The position numbers were made by a program, and so were the translations under genes. DNA of 64,000 nucleotides from assembly GCF_004798865.1 (NCBI RefSeq), contig NW_025336347.1, forward strand, positions 19,963,430-20,027,429, given 5' to 3'. The notes beneath the pieces are model-generated. The model searched no databases. It was not told the DNA's origin and was given only the letters and a program-made list of their open reading frames with translations. The DNA comes from Varanus komodoensis. Lineage: Eukaryota > Chordata > Lepidosauria > Squamata > Varanidae. Every line of letters starts with the position of its first letter. The first letter of the stretch is position 1. Shown here piece by piece: positions 32,253-43,906 of the stretch.

Positions 32253-33604
32253 TGTTAAAACAACATTATCGCCCTGTTTTGATGGCCAAAATTAGAATTG
32301 AACAGCATGAGCAGAACATTAAACACTAGGCTGCTATTGCTATTATTTCATGGTTTGCATATGGATGCCTTTAAAGCCCTTGATGGACTGAAACTGGAGA
32401 TGCAAATGCACCAAACTGGGGGGAGGAGGGCAGAATTTTGGCTAGAACCCTTTTGATGCTTCACTACCTAGAGCTAAATTGCTTAAGGCTGGAAGCTGCA
32501 AGGAGGGGGCTTGGCTTGTTGCTTGGCCTAGATAGTCAGCCAAGTGGATGACTTTCTTTGGAGCTGTGATATTCAAAGGAAGATTTAGACAGGGCTGTAT
32601 TCCATCCCATTGTCCCAGATTCCTGGGAGTGTTGTTTTCTTTTTCACCTTCCCAATCGATATATCTTGCGTTTATATAACACTTGGAGAGCATTCAAAGC
32701 CCCTCAGTACTCCAGGGGCTGGGGGACCTGACAGCCCCCTTCAAGTGCCTGGAAGGAGATCATGCAGCCTCGTTCATTGCTTCCCCAAAGGGCAGATCTA
32801 AAGGCCTTCAGTTACATAAGGAAAGATTGGAGTTGAATATTAGGAGACCTTCTTAACAGTAACAGAGTCTGATGCAGGAAAAAGAACAGTCTTGTGGAAC
32901 CTTGAGGATTACAATTTCAGAGGTGACGTCAAGTTTCACGGACACTGTTCATTCCTTGTCCACCTGCCAATAGGGCACATGCCATATTCTGCACCGGACA
33001 CACAGCCCTGTTGTTACGCAAAAGAACAAAGAACATCAGGCATGACATCAGTCTGACATCAGGCATGGCAGCGCTCAGGACCCCGTGGGTGGACGTTCCG
33101 GCCTCTCCCCATACTCTGTCCAAAAGGTGGCCATTCTCGAACAAAGGCATTTCAAAGACTTATCTGCCAGAAACTGCTGGTTCAGCACGTCAGGAGATCT
33201 GACTCTGTTTCTTGCATTTTGAAAGAGGACACTTTAAAAAAATCACACTACATATTAGTGCAAATCGCCTTTCCAAATTCTTGACCCTATTTGTGGGCAG
33301 CAAAACTGGAGAGTCAATGAACATCATTGAATTTCTCCAGGGGGAGAAGAAATTCTCAAGAAGGCCTCACAGGTAGGAATGACCATTGGCAAGAGTTGTT
33401 GGATAGGTCGTGTGTGTATCTGTGTGTGTGTGTGCGCATCTCCCCTAACAGGAAATGGTACTATCTTTGCAGCGTCTTAGATGAGAAAAAAGATAAATAA
33501 GAGGAGACATGATAGAGGTGCATTCAGTTTTGCATTCTGTTTTTCTCTGTTTCCTAATAGGAGAACTTCATGGGTCATTCCACGAAGCCGTCATGAGAGA
33601 TTCA
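32253..33604. other. No gene seen
   Basis: No coding frame. The part around 32885-33230 has phrases (cttgtggaaccttgagg) like reptile retroelement ends but cannot be placed. Confidence 0.35.
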
Positions 33605-33848
33605 GAGCCAGTGCGGTGTGGTGGTTCAGAGGGTGGGCCTGGGACCCAGGAGATCCGGGCTCTAGTTCCCACTCAGCTGTGAGGCTTTGTGACTTTGGGC
33701 CAGTCGCAGCCTCTCAGCCCAGCCTGCCTCACAAGGTTGTTGTTGTGGGATACGATTGAGGGGAGGGGGAAGCAAATTATGTAAGCTGCCTTGAGTTCCT
33801 TCAAAGCAAAGAAGGTGGGGTATAAGTATAACAAATAAATAAATGAAC
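33605..33848 (+). mobile_element. Sauria/POM-type tRNA SINE, near complete
   Basis: Head agccagtgcggtgtggtgg, ccgggctctagttcc; middle gggccagtcgcagcctctc, cacaaggttgttgttg; tail aaggtggggtataagt with (AAAT)n. One of the better-kept copies. Confidence 0.88.
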
Positions 33849-35157
33849 GCCTGCGTGGCATCTCTTTTTGTTATTAGGGTTATCAGCTCTAGATGTGGAG
33901 AGTGAAGAACTGCACAGACGACAAGATTCCACCAGCTGCAGCTTTTCCTATTGCAGTTGACCTGCATCATCTTCAGAAATGCACGCAGGATCGCCACCAT
34001 TTCCTTTTCCGGCAATACAGGCAGAACATCCACCAGGTGACCATTCTCCCCATATAGAGATGGTGGTAAGAAAAGTTCTCTGGTTTAATTTATGCAGCTT
34101 TTAAAGGCAGAGGAGCTTGGCCAAAAGAAAATGGTGGCAGCTCTAAGTAAGCATGTGTCCCCCAAAGGAATAAACCACCCAAAAGATATTGCACAGGAGC
34201 CATAATGGCGACTCCTTTAAACCAGCAAGGGGGGGGGGGCTTGCTCTGTCTGTAATGGCAAGTTAATCACTGTTAGTAGAAAGCATTTCTTGCTTTCTAG
34301 CTGCTGCTTACACAAGCCCCTGGCCCTTGGCTGCATCTGCTCCTCTGGGGCGACCTGGTTGTCTTGGCGGGAAGCAAACGAAAGGCATTTGTTGCTGTCC
34401 CTTCAAACTGGAGTCAGGATGCTGTGGCCTCAGCGTGGTGCCGATTTGGCGAGGGTTGCCCGTCCTCTGTGGCAGCATGGCCATTAGCCCGCTTGCCGAT
34501 GCCACGAGGCCTGGGGATCCCCACTCACGCCTGGCTGGAGTTCTTGGGCATGTATCACACAGGCAGCTTGAGCCTCGGGGAAAAGAGAATCACTGCGGAG
34601 GAGAGACAGGAGGGGGCAGGAACAGAAGCAATGTGCAGGGTTGTTGGCCTGTGAAGCAGCTTATGGTTTTATCTGGGTCTGACTCCGAGGAGTTGTGGGT
34701 TGTCTTGTGTAGGACTCCTCCCTGTTCCCATTTTGTGTCCCCCCCCCCCCCCCCCCCGTGAGAGTGGCTATTGCTGAGAACAAGTGAGTGGCCCAGGCTC
34801 CCCTGGGGAGCCCTGTGGCTGAGCAGCATTTGAAACTGGGCCGCCGTGGGCATCGTCTGGCCGGAGCCCTCTTCCGGGATTCACCCATTCACTGCTTCAC
34901 CTGGACAAACATGCGGGGAATGAGTAGCCCGCTCCTGAGGTCACATGCGCTGCATAGGCCCTGCAGTGGCAGCGTGGCCGCGCTCCTTGCGTTATGAAGG
35001 ACAGTCCTCTGTGTGGGCATCTGTCTAGCCCAAGCCCCGTGCAAAGAGAAGGGCACCTGAGAAGAGAAACCAGCAGCCTGGGCCTTGAAGCCGTCCAAAA
35101 CCGCTGAACATCTGGAGGGCAGGTGCGCACGGCACCTGATCATGGTGACATATATTA
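33849..35157. other. No gene seen
   Basis: Long frames (up to 144 residues) without domains. A C-run of about 18 lies at 34740-34757 and a G-run at 34231-34240. Confidence 0.4.
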
Positions 35158-35828
35158 TGTTGTTGTTGTTAGTTGCGAAGTCGTGTCCGACCCATTGCAA
35201 CCCCATGGACAACATTCCTCCAGGTCCTCCTGTCCTCCACCATCCCCCGGAGTCCACTTAAGCTCACACCAACTGCTTCAGGGACTCAATCCAGCCACCT
35301 CATCCTCTGCCGTCCCCTTCTTCTCTTGCCATCTATTGTTCCCAGCATTAGGCTCTTCTCCAGGGAGTCCTTCCTTCTCATTAGGTGGCCTNNNNNNNNN
35401 NNNNNNNNNNNNNNNNNNNNNNNNNNNNNNNNNNNNNNNNNNNNNNNNNNNNNNNNNNNNNNNNNNNNNNNNNNNNNNNNNNNNNNNNNNNCCCATTGCA
35501 ACCCCATGGACAACATTCCTCCAGGTCCTCCTGTCCTCCACCATCCCCCGGAGTCCACTTAAGCTCACACCAACTGCTTCAGGGACTCAATCCAGCCACC
35601 TCATCCTCTGCCGTCCCCTTCTTCTCTTGCCATCTATTGTTCCCAGCATTAGGCTCTTCTCCAGGGAGTCCTTCCTTCTCATTAGGTGGCCAAAGTATTT
35701 GAGTTTCATCTTCAGTATCTGGCCTTCTCAAGAACAGTCAGGGTTGATCTCCTCTAGGACTGACCGGTTTGATCGCCTTGCGCCTGCAAGGGACTCACAG
35801 GAGTCTCCTCCAGCACCACAGCTCAAAG
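35158..35828 (-). mobile_element. BovB LINE 3' end, artificially duplicated across a gap
   Basis: Sense is minus. The right copy (35492-35828) extends into coding sequence (YFGHLMRRKDSLEKSLMLG, ELWCWRRLL-like) and includes the 3' UTR. The left part (35158-35391) repeats the 3' portion. Positions 35191-35390 and 35492-35691 are identical, so there is probably only one element. Confidence 0.85.
35392..35491. other. Assembly gap (100 N)
   Basis: Exactly 100 undetermined bases, the conventional size for a gap of unknown length. Frames translated through it are meaningless. Confidence 0.98.
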
Positions 35829-36499
35829 ACATATATTATATTCCTCTTTAAATTACAGTAAAATGTTCCACGTTGCCACCTAAACACATAACTTGACTGC
35901 TGCAAGCCACGGTCCCCTTTTTTTTGATGAAGCAGCTCCTCATCTTCAGCAACATGTGAGAAGCCGTTCTAGGTGTTTCCACAAAGGTCTCCAGGGGGGC
36001 GGCCCACCTACGTGCCGCTGGACATGGGCCACCTCCCTGCCCCCTGCAGCCTTGGTGGCACGGCTCACGTGGGAGCCCTGCAGCTGTACGGGGGGCTGCT
36101 CAACGTGGCCCTGCTCTGTGACTGTGCTGAGGATTTTTGTGCTTTTAATAATGTGCACACAAGGCTACTTCAGCCACTACACCACACCGAACCATCGCTG
36201 TCTTTGCTCTGCTGGTTTACTGGGTAATAACTCCTTTGTTTGCTTGCTCTCTCTGGCATTTTTAAAATCAGGTATTTCAATCTAAAATTAATTTGTTCAC
36301 TAGAGCAACAGAGGACTAATAATTAGCAAGGGACTAGAGTTCAAAGCACTTCAGGTCCTTTCTTTTAATATGCAGTTGTTGGTGCTGAAGTCTTCCCTTG
36401 GCTCATTTTTTAAACCATATTTTCCAGGTACTCCATAAGCTGTCGTATTACCTGGGGCAGCTTCTCTCTTGTTATCCTGCAATTCAGTTTTTCAGTGGA
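35829..36499. other. No supported gene
   Basis: A stretch at about 35960-36130 has a faint resemblance to a translocator-protein exon (see findings) but is not annotated as a gene. Confidence 0.3.
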
Positions 36500-36635
36500 T
36501 GTTGTTGTTTCATGATAGAGCTTCAGCTGTCGGGTGGTATAGAAATGAAATGAGAGGTTGCAAGCCACCTAGGAAGGCCCTTTGGCAGTTGTAGGTGGCA
36601 TATAATTATATGCATAAATACAAATAAACACCCTT
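36500..36635 (+). mobile_element. LINE 3' tail fragment
   Basis: gtcgggtggtatagaaatg and, after ttgcaagccacctagg, ggtggcatataattat with an A/T-rich end; a worn L2-like tail. Confidence 0.4.
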
Positions 36636-36832
36636 TCTGGAGAGAGGCCAGGGTGAGCTACACACTGCCTGCATGTTTGCACCCACCACAACCATGTGAA
36701 GGCGGGCAGGCTGAGAAATGTGTTTGGCAGCCTTGCCAGGGCCCTTCCTCCTGCAGTCCACTGAAGTGAGGAGTTCAGCAGTGGTGGCCGTCCTGCGAGA
36801 AGGAGCGGGGACTTACAGCCTCGCTACAAGGA

Positions 36833-37035
36833 GGGCCATAGCTCAGTGTGACAGGCCCCTGCTTTGCCTGCCGAAGGTCCCGGGTTCAATCCCCAGCAGC
36901 ATCTCCGTGGAGGCCAAGGGAAGAATCCTGCCTGAGGCCCTGGGAGCCACGGCTGCCAACCAGGGCTGGCAATACTGGGCTGGAGGGACCAGCTCAAGGA
37001 GCCTCTTCTGCACCTGCACTGGGTGGAGAATTAAC
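36833..37035 (+). mobile_element. tRNA-derived SINE, type B, well kept
   Basis: gggccatagctcagtgtgac, ctttgcctgccgaagg and cccgggttcaatcccc give clear A and B boxes; the body cctgaggccctgggagcc and caatactgggctgga follow. Confidence 0.8.
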
Positions 37036-37339
37036 ATTGTGCGCATGTCATGACAGTATCCGCTTTCACAGCCATACAGCACCACATGTTATTGGACTGG
37101 GCATCCCGATCAGCCCATTTGTGATCTGATGGTTCATAGTATGCAGGCAGTAATTACTAAAGAAAAAGCCGCTTCCATAACTTTTCAAACAGGATCCCAA
37201 AAAGCACCCTGTAAGGTAGGCCAGTGTTGTTCTCTCCGGTGGACAGAGCAGAGCTGAGGGTGAGAGAGAACGGATTGCCTGTGTCTGCCGGTGGTTGTTA
37301 TATGCAGCGAGGTCACCTGCTGCCCATGGCCACCCCATA

Positions 37340-38360
37340 AATGAACGCCCTCCAGCACATCCTACCCAAGACATCCCTGCTCATCTCTTCTAAACTCAAG
37401 GCAGGGGCTTCCTTGATGGAGTCGATCCATCTTGCATTTGGTCTTCCTCCTCCTCTTCTTCCTTCCAGTTTCCCTAACGTTATTGCCTTTTACAGTGAGT
37501 TTGACCTTCTCATGATGTGGCCCAAGTACAATTTCATCATTTCTCCTTCCAGGGAAAGTTCTGGCTTGTTTTGATTTAGGACCCTCTTGTTCATCTTTCT
37601 CTTAGTCCAGGGTATTCCCAAAGCTCTTCTTTGAATGCATCGGTTTTCCTCCTGCCAGTTTTCATCACTGTCCTGCTTTTGGATCTCGATATAGTCATTG
37701 GGAATACAATAGTGTGGATGATCTTGGCCTTGGTCTCCAGCAAACTTTTCTAGATCCTTTCCCGTTGTACTTCCAAATCTCACTCTTTGAACTTCTTGGC
37801 CACAGTCTCCTTTGAATTGAAGACTGAGCCAAGGTATGTGAAATCTTTCACAATTCTGCTTTCTTCATTATTGACAGTAAAATTCTGTGAACATGATTTT
37901 GTTTTCTCAATATTCAGCTGCAGTTCTGCTTCTGCACTTCCTTCTTTTACTTTCACCACGAGTCCTTTCAAGTCATTGCTGCTTTCTGCCAGTACTATGA
38001 CATCACGGGCTCATCTTAGCAATGTTTCTTCCGCCACTGTCCTCTCATTCCCCGATTCCATTCCATCTTTCCTTATGACATGTTCTGCATGCAGATTGAA
38101 CAGACAGGGAGATAAAATACTCCCTTGTCTGAGGCCTTCGCCCACAGCAAACCATGTTGCTTCTCCATATTCTGTCCTCACCGGTTGTGCATTAGGACAA
38201 TCAAGGGCTGAGAAACCCTTAGTGACCGTGAAAACATTTATATTTGTGGACGCAGAGGTCCATTTAGAGCTCCTTCTTCCATGCTGCTGGGACAATTGCC
38301 AACTTCTGTCTGCCATTACTAGCCCTGCTCCTGTGCCTTTAGCAACAGCTGGATACATTT
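37340..38360 (-). mobile_element. RTE-clade LINE, older lineage than BovB
   Basis: Minus-strand frames carry worn reverse transcriptase: EATWFAVGEGLRQGSILSPC, LFNLHAEHVIRKDG, LQLNIEKTK, IVKDFTYLGSVFNSKE, then ALGIPWTKRKMNKRVL and LSLEGEMMKLYLGHIMRR. The order is that of RTE elements, but the sequence differs from the BovB copies in this window (IPWTKRK for VPWTARR). Multiple stops and frame shifts make it dead. Confidence 0.75.
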
Positions 38361-39377
38361 CCCTGTTCCTTCTCTTTACACCAGGAAAAGCGTCACATTT
38401 TTGTGTTATATTAGGTTGCTGTGAAGGACTCAGGAGCAGGGCTGGGGGTGCCTATTGCCCGTCAGCCCTTCCCAGACTCCGTTCTTGCATCTGTGCAAAG
38501 AGGCTGACAGGCCAAAACCCTCAGCTAAACCCACAGGCTTCCACATTAAGAAGATGACGCAAATGATCCGTGAGAGATCTCATGCTCAGAGGGATAGACT
38601 TTTTAACAAATTGCAGCACCTCGGATAAGATGAAGCTTGGGCACGCTGATCGGAAAGGCAGTCTTGCCATCAAGGAGCATAAAAGGAAAACGCTAATCAT
38701 CCAATTAAGACTTGAGGCTCGGCGTTTTGCCAGGCCTTCTGTGCCAGAGGTTTCCGTGTGCTTTCGGAAACACTGCCGTGATGTCCGGATGTGCCCGCCC
38801 GCCAAGCAGGTGCTTTGGAGAGTTCCCACAAGAATAAAGCAATCGAGTGTCCAGAGTCTGTGCATAGGGCTTCTGGAACCATTTAATGTTTTCCCCTGCT
38901 TCTGGTTCTGATTATTATTAGTACATATTAATTATGGCTTTCATTTCTATGCTGCCCCACAGCTGAAACTTTCTGGACGCTTTATGGCAGTTTGTTGTTA
39001 CTGTGGGACCCTGATCTGCTCCCATCAAGAGCTCCCATCAAAAGTATGTGGGACGTGGTTAGAAAATAATGGAAGTTGCCCACCTTGTCTCCTTGCGAAG
39101 CTTCAGTGACTTTAACTGTAATGTGATAAGGAGACATGAACCACAAGGACTTCCCTCGTGCAGTTGCCTTATGGGATTCACTGACACGAGTTGTTTGGAT
39201 AGCAACTGGCCTCGATGGCTTTAAAATTTAATTAAAAACAAAACTTTATATGATATTAAACTGAGATAGTCAAACTTTGATATGTACATATACATGAGAT
39301 GGTTTGTACATATTTTCAGTCATGATGATGATCAATCATTTTATTCGATCAATATTTTAATATATTTTAACTGTGAG

Positions 39378-39379
<2 letters not shown>
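38361..39379. other. No gene seen
   Basis: No exon or clear repeat; a worn LINE tail phrase (tttctatgctgccccac) lies near 38945. Confidence 0.35.
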
Positions 39380-39423
<44 letters not shown>

Positions 39424-39475
39424 CTAAAACATTTCTATGCCGCCCCTTGCGGAAGCCTCATATTATATTTTATAT
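39380..39475 (-). mobile_element. AT microsatellite joined to an L2 tail
   Basis: 39381-39420 is (AT)n, followed by taaaacatttctatgccgcc and cttgcggaagcc, the reverse of the L2 3' tail. Confidence 0.75.
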
Positions 39476-39519
39476 GATGTTCAGCCAATGTGGAATAGTT
39501 AACTTATTTTATTCAGAAA

Positions 39520-39650
39520 TAATGTTGTAAGCTGTCCAGAGACGGAAGTAATGGATGGCATACAAATCTGATTGATAGAGAGATAGATAGCTAGATAGAT
39601 AGATAAATAAAATAGATGATGATGATGATGATACAATAGTAAAAACAGCT
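39520..39650 (+). mobile_element. L2-like tail with GATA and GATG arrays
   Basis: gttgtaagctgtccagag and ggcatacaaatctg are followed by (GATA)n at 39578-39605 and (GATG)n at 39616-39632. Confidence 0.65.
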
Positions 39651-39704
39651 TTCATGTTATGTAGAACCAGAAGAAACAGAGGGGCTCCCCTGATCTAGAA
39701 GAAA

Positions 39705-39925
39705 CAGCAAGGTCCACTGCCTAAGCTGCGGCATTACTCAAATCACGCAGAAAGTCTCAGGTTCATCTCCACGCAGGGCTAGACAAAATCCTGCCCGAAA
39801 CCTGGGCAAGCCATTGCTGCCCATCAGGGCCAAATATTCTGAGCAAGGTTGGCCTGGGTGGGCATCAGGCACAAGGACTGGGCCCCGAAGCAGCCCAGCA
39901 ACAGAACTGGCACAGCAGGCTGAAC
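39705..39925 (+). mobile_element. tRNA-derived SINE, type B, degraded
   Basis: ctaagctgcggcattactc, cacgcagaaagtctcagg, then atcctgcccgaaacctgg and gcccatcagggcc. The B-box region is kept. Confidence 0.55.
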
Positions 39926-40009
39926 AAGTGTGCTGGCCTAGTCGCGGTGCCCCCCCCCGGGCCGGGCTCAGGCAGCACAGTAACTCCCACCCAAGAGCCG
40001 AGAATGAGT

Positions 40010-40185
40010 TGCGTGTGGGTTGCCACTGAACTGCTTCAGCTTAGCAGTTCGAAATGTGACTTGGGTTGTCTGAACCCATCCGTGCTAAACAACCATGGTT
40101 TGTTAACCATGAACAACCCACAGTTTACCGCCCAACAAACCTTGGCTTTTCATCATGGGTTGTTTGTTAGTATGGCTCAATCTAG
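40010..40185. repeat. Inverted-repeat element remnant
   Basis: aacaaccatggtttgttaac is itself nearly palindromic and pairs with catgggttgtttgttag downstream. This suggests a worn palindromic MITE; no target duplication was found. Confidence 0.4.
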
Positions 40186-40654
40186 ACAGCAAAGCCCACA
40201 TTTCAACAGCAACCAGGAGTACAACAAAAACCCTTCCTCATGTAGCCTGAACTCAGTCATTATGGAGAGATGTACTGTATCTCTATTTAAATTACACACA
40301 CATTCTGAGAAGCTTGGTATAAGGAGCATATGCAAGTGGTGTCCTCTTTTTAGTTTCGTATAAGTAGCATATGGGGTCCTCTTTTTTGGTGAAGCATTGC
40401 CTCTTTCTTTGGTGATTCTTAAGTGGTCACCCTAGCCTGCCACTGGCCACTATCACTTTTATTATGAGAAGGCCCATATGCAGGCCCCACTGAACTGCCC
40501 CATTGGATACAAAATGCCAATCCAGCTGCAGCCCCAAACCATCTCACTGGGGACAAATTTGGCTGGCTTTACCCTGCTCCCACTTTCCATGGTAAGGGTG
40601 TATCTGCCTTCCCCCCCTCCCAAACCTTTTGGGGGTTTTTGTTTAACACTTTCC

Positions 40655-40740
40655 CTGTAGAGAGTTCTGAGGAAATTGAAAGCTCGCACACTTTTTGTGT
40701 ACTTTGGGGGTCACCTAATAAAGGATTTATGATGATAATG
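40655..40740 (+). repeat. Degraded retroelement end (same family as 47612)
   Basis: gagttctgaggaaattgaaa, gctcgcacactttttgtg and ggggtcacctaataaagg. The same block order occurs at 47775. Confidence 0.4.
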
Positions 40741-40797
40741 GCTACCTTTGCTTTTTTTGGGCATCTCAGAAAGTTCAGCTGCCTGTCCTAGTCCTAT

Positions 40798-41150
40798 TAA
40801 AGGTAAAGGTAAAGGTTTCCCCTTGACATTAAGTCCAGTCATGCCTGACTCCAGGGGGTGGTGCTCATCTCTGTTTCCCAGCCGAGGGAGCCAGCGCTTG
40901 TCCACAGACAGTCTCCGTGGTCACGTGGCCGGCATGACTAAACTCCGAAGTGCACAGAACGCTGTTACCTGCCCACCGAAGTGGTACCTATTCATCTACT
41001 TGCATTTGCATGCTTTCAAACTGCAAGGTTGGCAGGAGCTGGGACGGAGCAACGGGAACTCACCCCGTTGTGCAGATTTGAACCGGCGACCTTTCGATCA
41101 ACCAGCCCAGCAGCACAGCGGTTTAACCCACTGCGCCACCTGCAGTCCCC
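40798..41150 (-). mobile_element. ACA-type tRNA SINE, full length
   Basis: Same structure as 12271-12614: the minus-strand head with a B box near 41083-41094, the body, and the end reading aaacctttacctttacc. Close similarity to the first copy suggests the family was active fairly recently. Confidence 0.88.
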
Positions 41151-41185
41151 TAGTCCTATTAGTGCGGTATAAAAGTCTAATATTA

Positions 41186-41250
41186 TAGAATCATAGAATA
41201 GTGGATCAGAAGGGGCCAGGAAGGCCACCGAGTGCAACCCTCAGAAATAA
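41186..41250 (-). mobile_element. CR1 3' terminus fragment
   Basis: agaatcatagaatagtgg and aggaaggccaccgagtgc in reverse orientation. Confidence 0.7.
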
Positions 41251-42779
41251 ATAGATACATAAATAAATGGCAATAGCAAGTCAGTGGAGCAAACCTCTGG
41301 ATGGAGATTTCAGCTTTAAGCAAGCCAGGTGCATTCCCCACATCTCTTCCTTATAGAGAGGGGGAGAAAACACGTATGTGTGTGGAGAGGGAGCGTGACC
41401 TTCAGGGACCAAAGGAATACCTGCTTGACCTAGCTTAGTTCCTGTCCATGTAGTATAAAAAGCCTGCACTGATCTGAGACTTAGCAGGAATGGGAGGCCA
41501 GCGTTCAACACATGCATAGGGTGCTTAGGCCAAGAAGCAGGGAGCTCTTGAAGGGGTGTGTGAGGTGAAGAAGAAGATCATTGCTTTTCCTGTCTGGAGT
41601 CTTCAGCTCCAGGATTGCTGGAAATCGCCTGTCTCCCAGTGACAGCCATGGAAAGGCATGGCAGGAAACTGCCTCATTCTCCGCCAGAAGAGGGATGGGG
41701 GAGAACCTAAGAGTGCAGGTGCTGCAGCTCACCCTCTCAGACGTGGCCACCTTTACGTGGGCCCCACTGCTCGAAACAGGAGGCAAAATGGCTGCCTGGC
41801 CAAGGCAGCTGATGTGGAGGGACCACCAGTGGGGTGAGGGAAGGGCCCCCCGTTTCTTTCACGGCAGTTACTCTGGATGTTGGTGACTACGGAGGGTGTT
41901 GCACCCCCTACCCAGTGTTCGGATAAAAATAACGCAGCAGTTTCCAGAGCAACCGTGACTCTTGCTGGAGGATTCTTGTGCGCTGAGACCTGGAGGAGCA
42001 GAGTCCAGGTGGAGCCAATGCTGTGGGAGTCGGGAGCAGATGGCGCCCGCAGGACTAGCAGGAAACCGAAGGAGACAGAAATTTCCTTGGAGGCAGAATG
42101 TCAATGTGCAAGCAGAAGAATGAGGCTCAGGCAGAGGGGAGGTGGGGAGAGGGACCTTTTCGGCCACAGAGCTGCTTGGAAGCGGTGCTTTAGGGACCCT
42201 GGAGCAAGGAAGCTGGCCGGCCGGCTGGTGCTCGCCTTCCCTTGGGAAGCTACAAAGTGCACCTCGTTGTCATTGGATTTCTTTGCACAGGAACTGAGAG
42301 AGGCCTCATTTGGGCAAGTAGGCATGCTTGGGGCCGCAGGGAAGGCTGTGCAGTGAAACGCACCCATCTGTAACAGCGGGAACAGGACGGGGCATCCCAG
42401 AGGCAAAGAGGAGCAAGGGCAGCCTCTCCTCTCGTCACGTCGCTGACTCTGGGAGCGAAATCGCACAGCGTGAAGTCAGGGAAAGGACAAGATTTGTTCC
42501 TGTTTCTGCCTCTTTGTCCCACGTGTGCCTTGCTGGAAAAGGGTTAATGTAAACAGCCAATTCAGGCTTGTTCAGTGCAGAGGGCTAAATAGCTTTGACT
42601 CACCACCTTTCTCAGATCTGGTCTTGGCTGTTCATGGCCCCCTTAGATGACTGCAATGGGCCTTTTGTGGCGCTGCTCCTGAAGACTAGCCCGGCAGCTG
42701 GTCCAAAACACAATGGTCAACGTCTTAGCTGAGGACTGAGGACTGGATCATGCAACTTCAGTCCCACATTGCCGTCACT
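41251..42779. other. No gene seen
   Basis: Chance frames up to 159 residues on both strands. No domain, splice logic or named repeat. Confidence 0.4.
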
Positions 42780-42840
42780 ATTTATTTATTATTTTTATTT
42801 ATTTATTATTAAAACATTTCTATGCCGCCCCATTCGCCGA
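42780..42840 (-). mobile_element. L2 3' tail fragment
   Basis: (TTTA)n then aaaacatttctatgccgccc in reverse orientation. Confidence 0.7.
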
Positions 42841-43099
42841 ATTTATCCTTTTGTTTCCAAGGCTCTCTGATATTAACTTTGACCTGGGTCAATGAACGCC
42901 ATCAGGCTGCATTCAAAGATGCTCTGGAAATTCCAGTGTGAGTTTTAACCACAACAAGGCAGCCAGGGCACGTTGCATCAATTCCGTGTTCCCTGTGCCG
43001 GTTTCCAGTGTGTTTCCAAGCCCTGCTCAAAGGGCACCATTTGACATTAAAGCTCCACCTGGTTTGGGATCTCAACACCCGATGGAATTGCTCCTCTGA

Positions 43100-43185
43100 T
43101 GTCTGCTTATAGAGCCCTCCAGATGTGTTGGATTAAAATGCTTATCTCTCACAGCCAGCACATCTGGAGAGTGTGAAATTGGCAG
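43100..43185. repeat. Short palindromic MITE
   Basis: ccctccagatgtgttggatt at the left pairs with ccagcacatctggagagtg at the right around a short loop. Confidence 0.5.
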
Positions 43186-43797
43186 CCTGTGACAATGCGA
43201 TCCCTCAGCTGCTGGTAGATATTCAGTATAGAACCGCACTGCTTAAGACATCCATACCAGCTGAAAGTGAAATGGATTATGTGAAGACATGTATGGAAGA
43301 CTTTCAGTGCACGGTATCCATCAGAAGATAGCTGTGTCAGTCTTTATTTTAATGCAGAAGTATGAAATATCCATGCATCTAAGAAAAGTTCAGATGAATA
43401 ATCTCAGGGGGAGACATTTGGAACATTTTTTTCTGTTTGTGTGTGTACAATGAAACGTTGCACTTTCCCGACTTGTTCTGTTAGAGAAGGATGGACATCG
43501 GTGGTTTTGAACATCTTCATTAGTTATCCCTATAGCCCATCTTAGTGTGCGAGCGCCTGAACCTAACTCTTACACTCACTTGTCCTTTAATTCAGTGTGG
43601 TCCAAAGCCATTTTCTAGGGCAACCATGTTTGATAATTTCTGGAAGAAGGTCCACAGTTTGAAGGATTGTCAGAAGACTCTGCTCTGTTTCAAGGGTGTT
43701 TCCCTGAGGCCCAAACTGTGGTGGTTCATGGGGCCAAGAGCAAACGGGGCAGTGCCAAAGGCCAAAGTTGGGAGAGGGCCCCCCCCAAAAATCTCAT

Positions 43798-43906
43798 CAT
43801 GTTTTACTACCAGTAACTAAAACAAGTAATCAGTAACTAAAACTAGCCATATTTTACTTCAAGTAACCAAAACTACTAATCTCTTACTTCCAGTAACTAA
43901 AACTTA
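43798..43906. repeat. Short minisatellite, unit with cagtaactaaaac
   Basis: Four imperfect copies of cagtaactaaaac, three with a preceding tttac box, in about 110 bp (tttactaccagtaacta, acttcaagtaacc, acttccagtaacta). Confidence 0.7.

Noticed and set aside
35123-35851. 242-residue frame through the N gap
   Set aside because: It translates BovB 3' sequence and undetermined bases.
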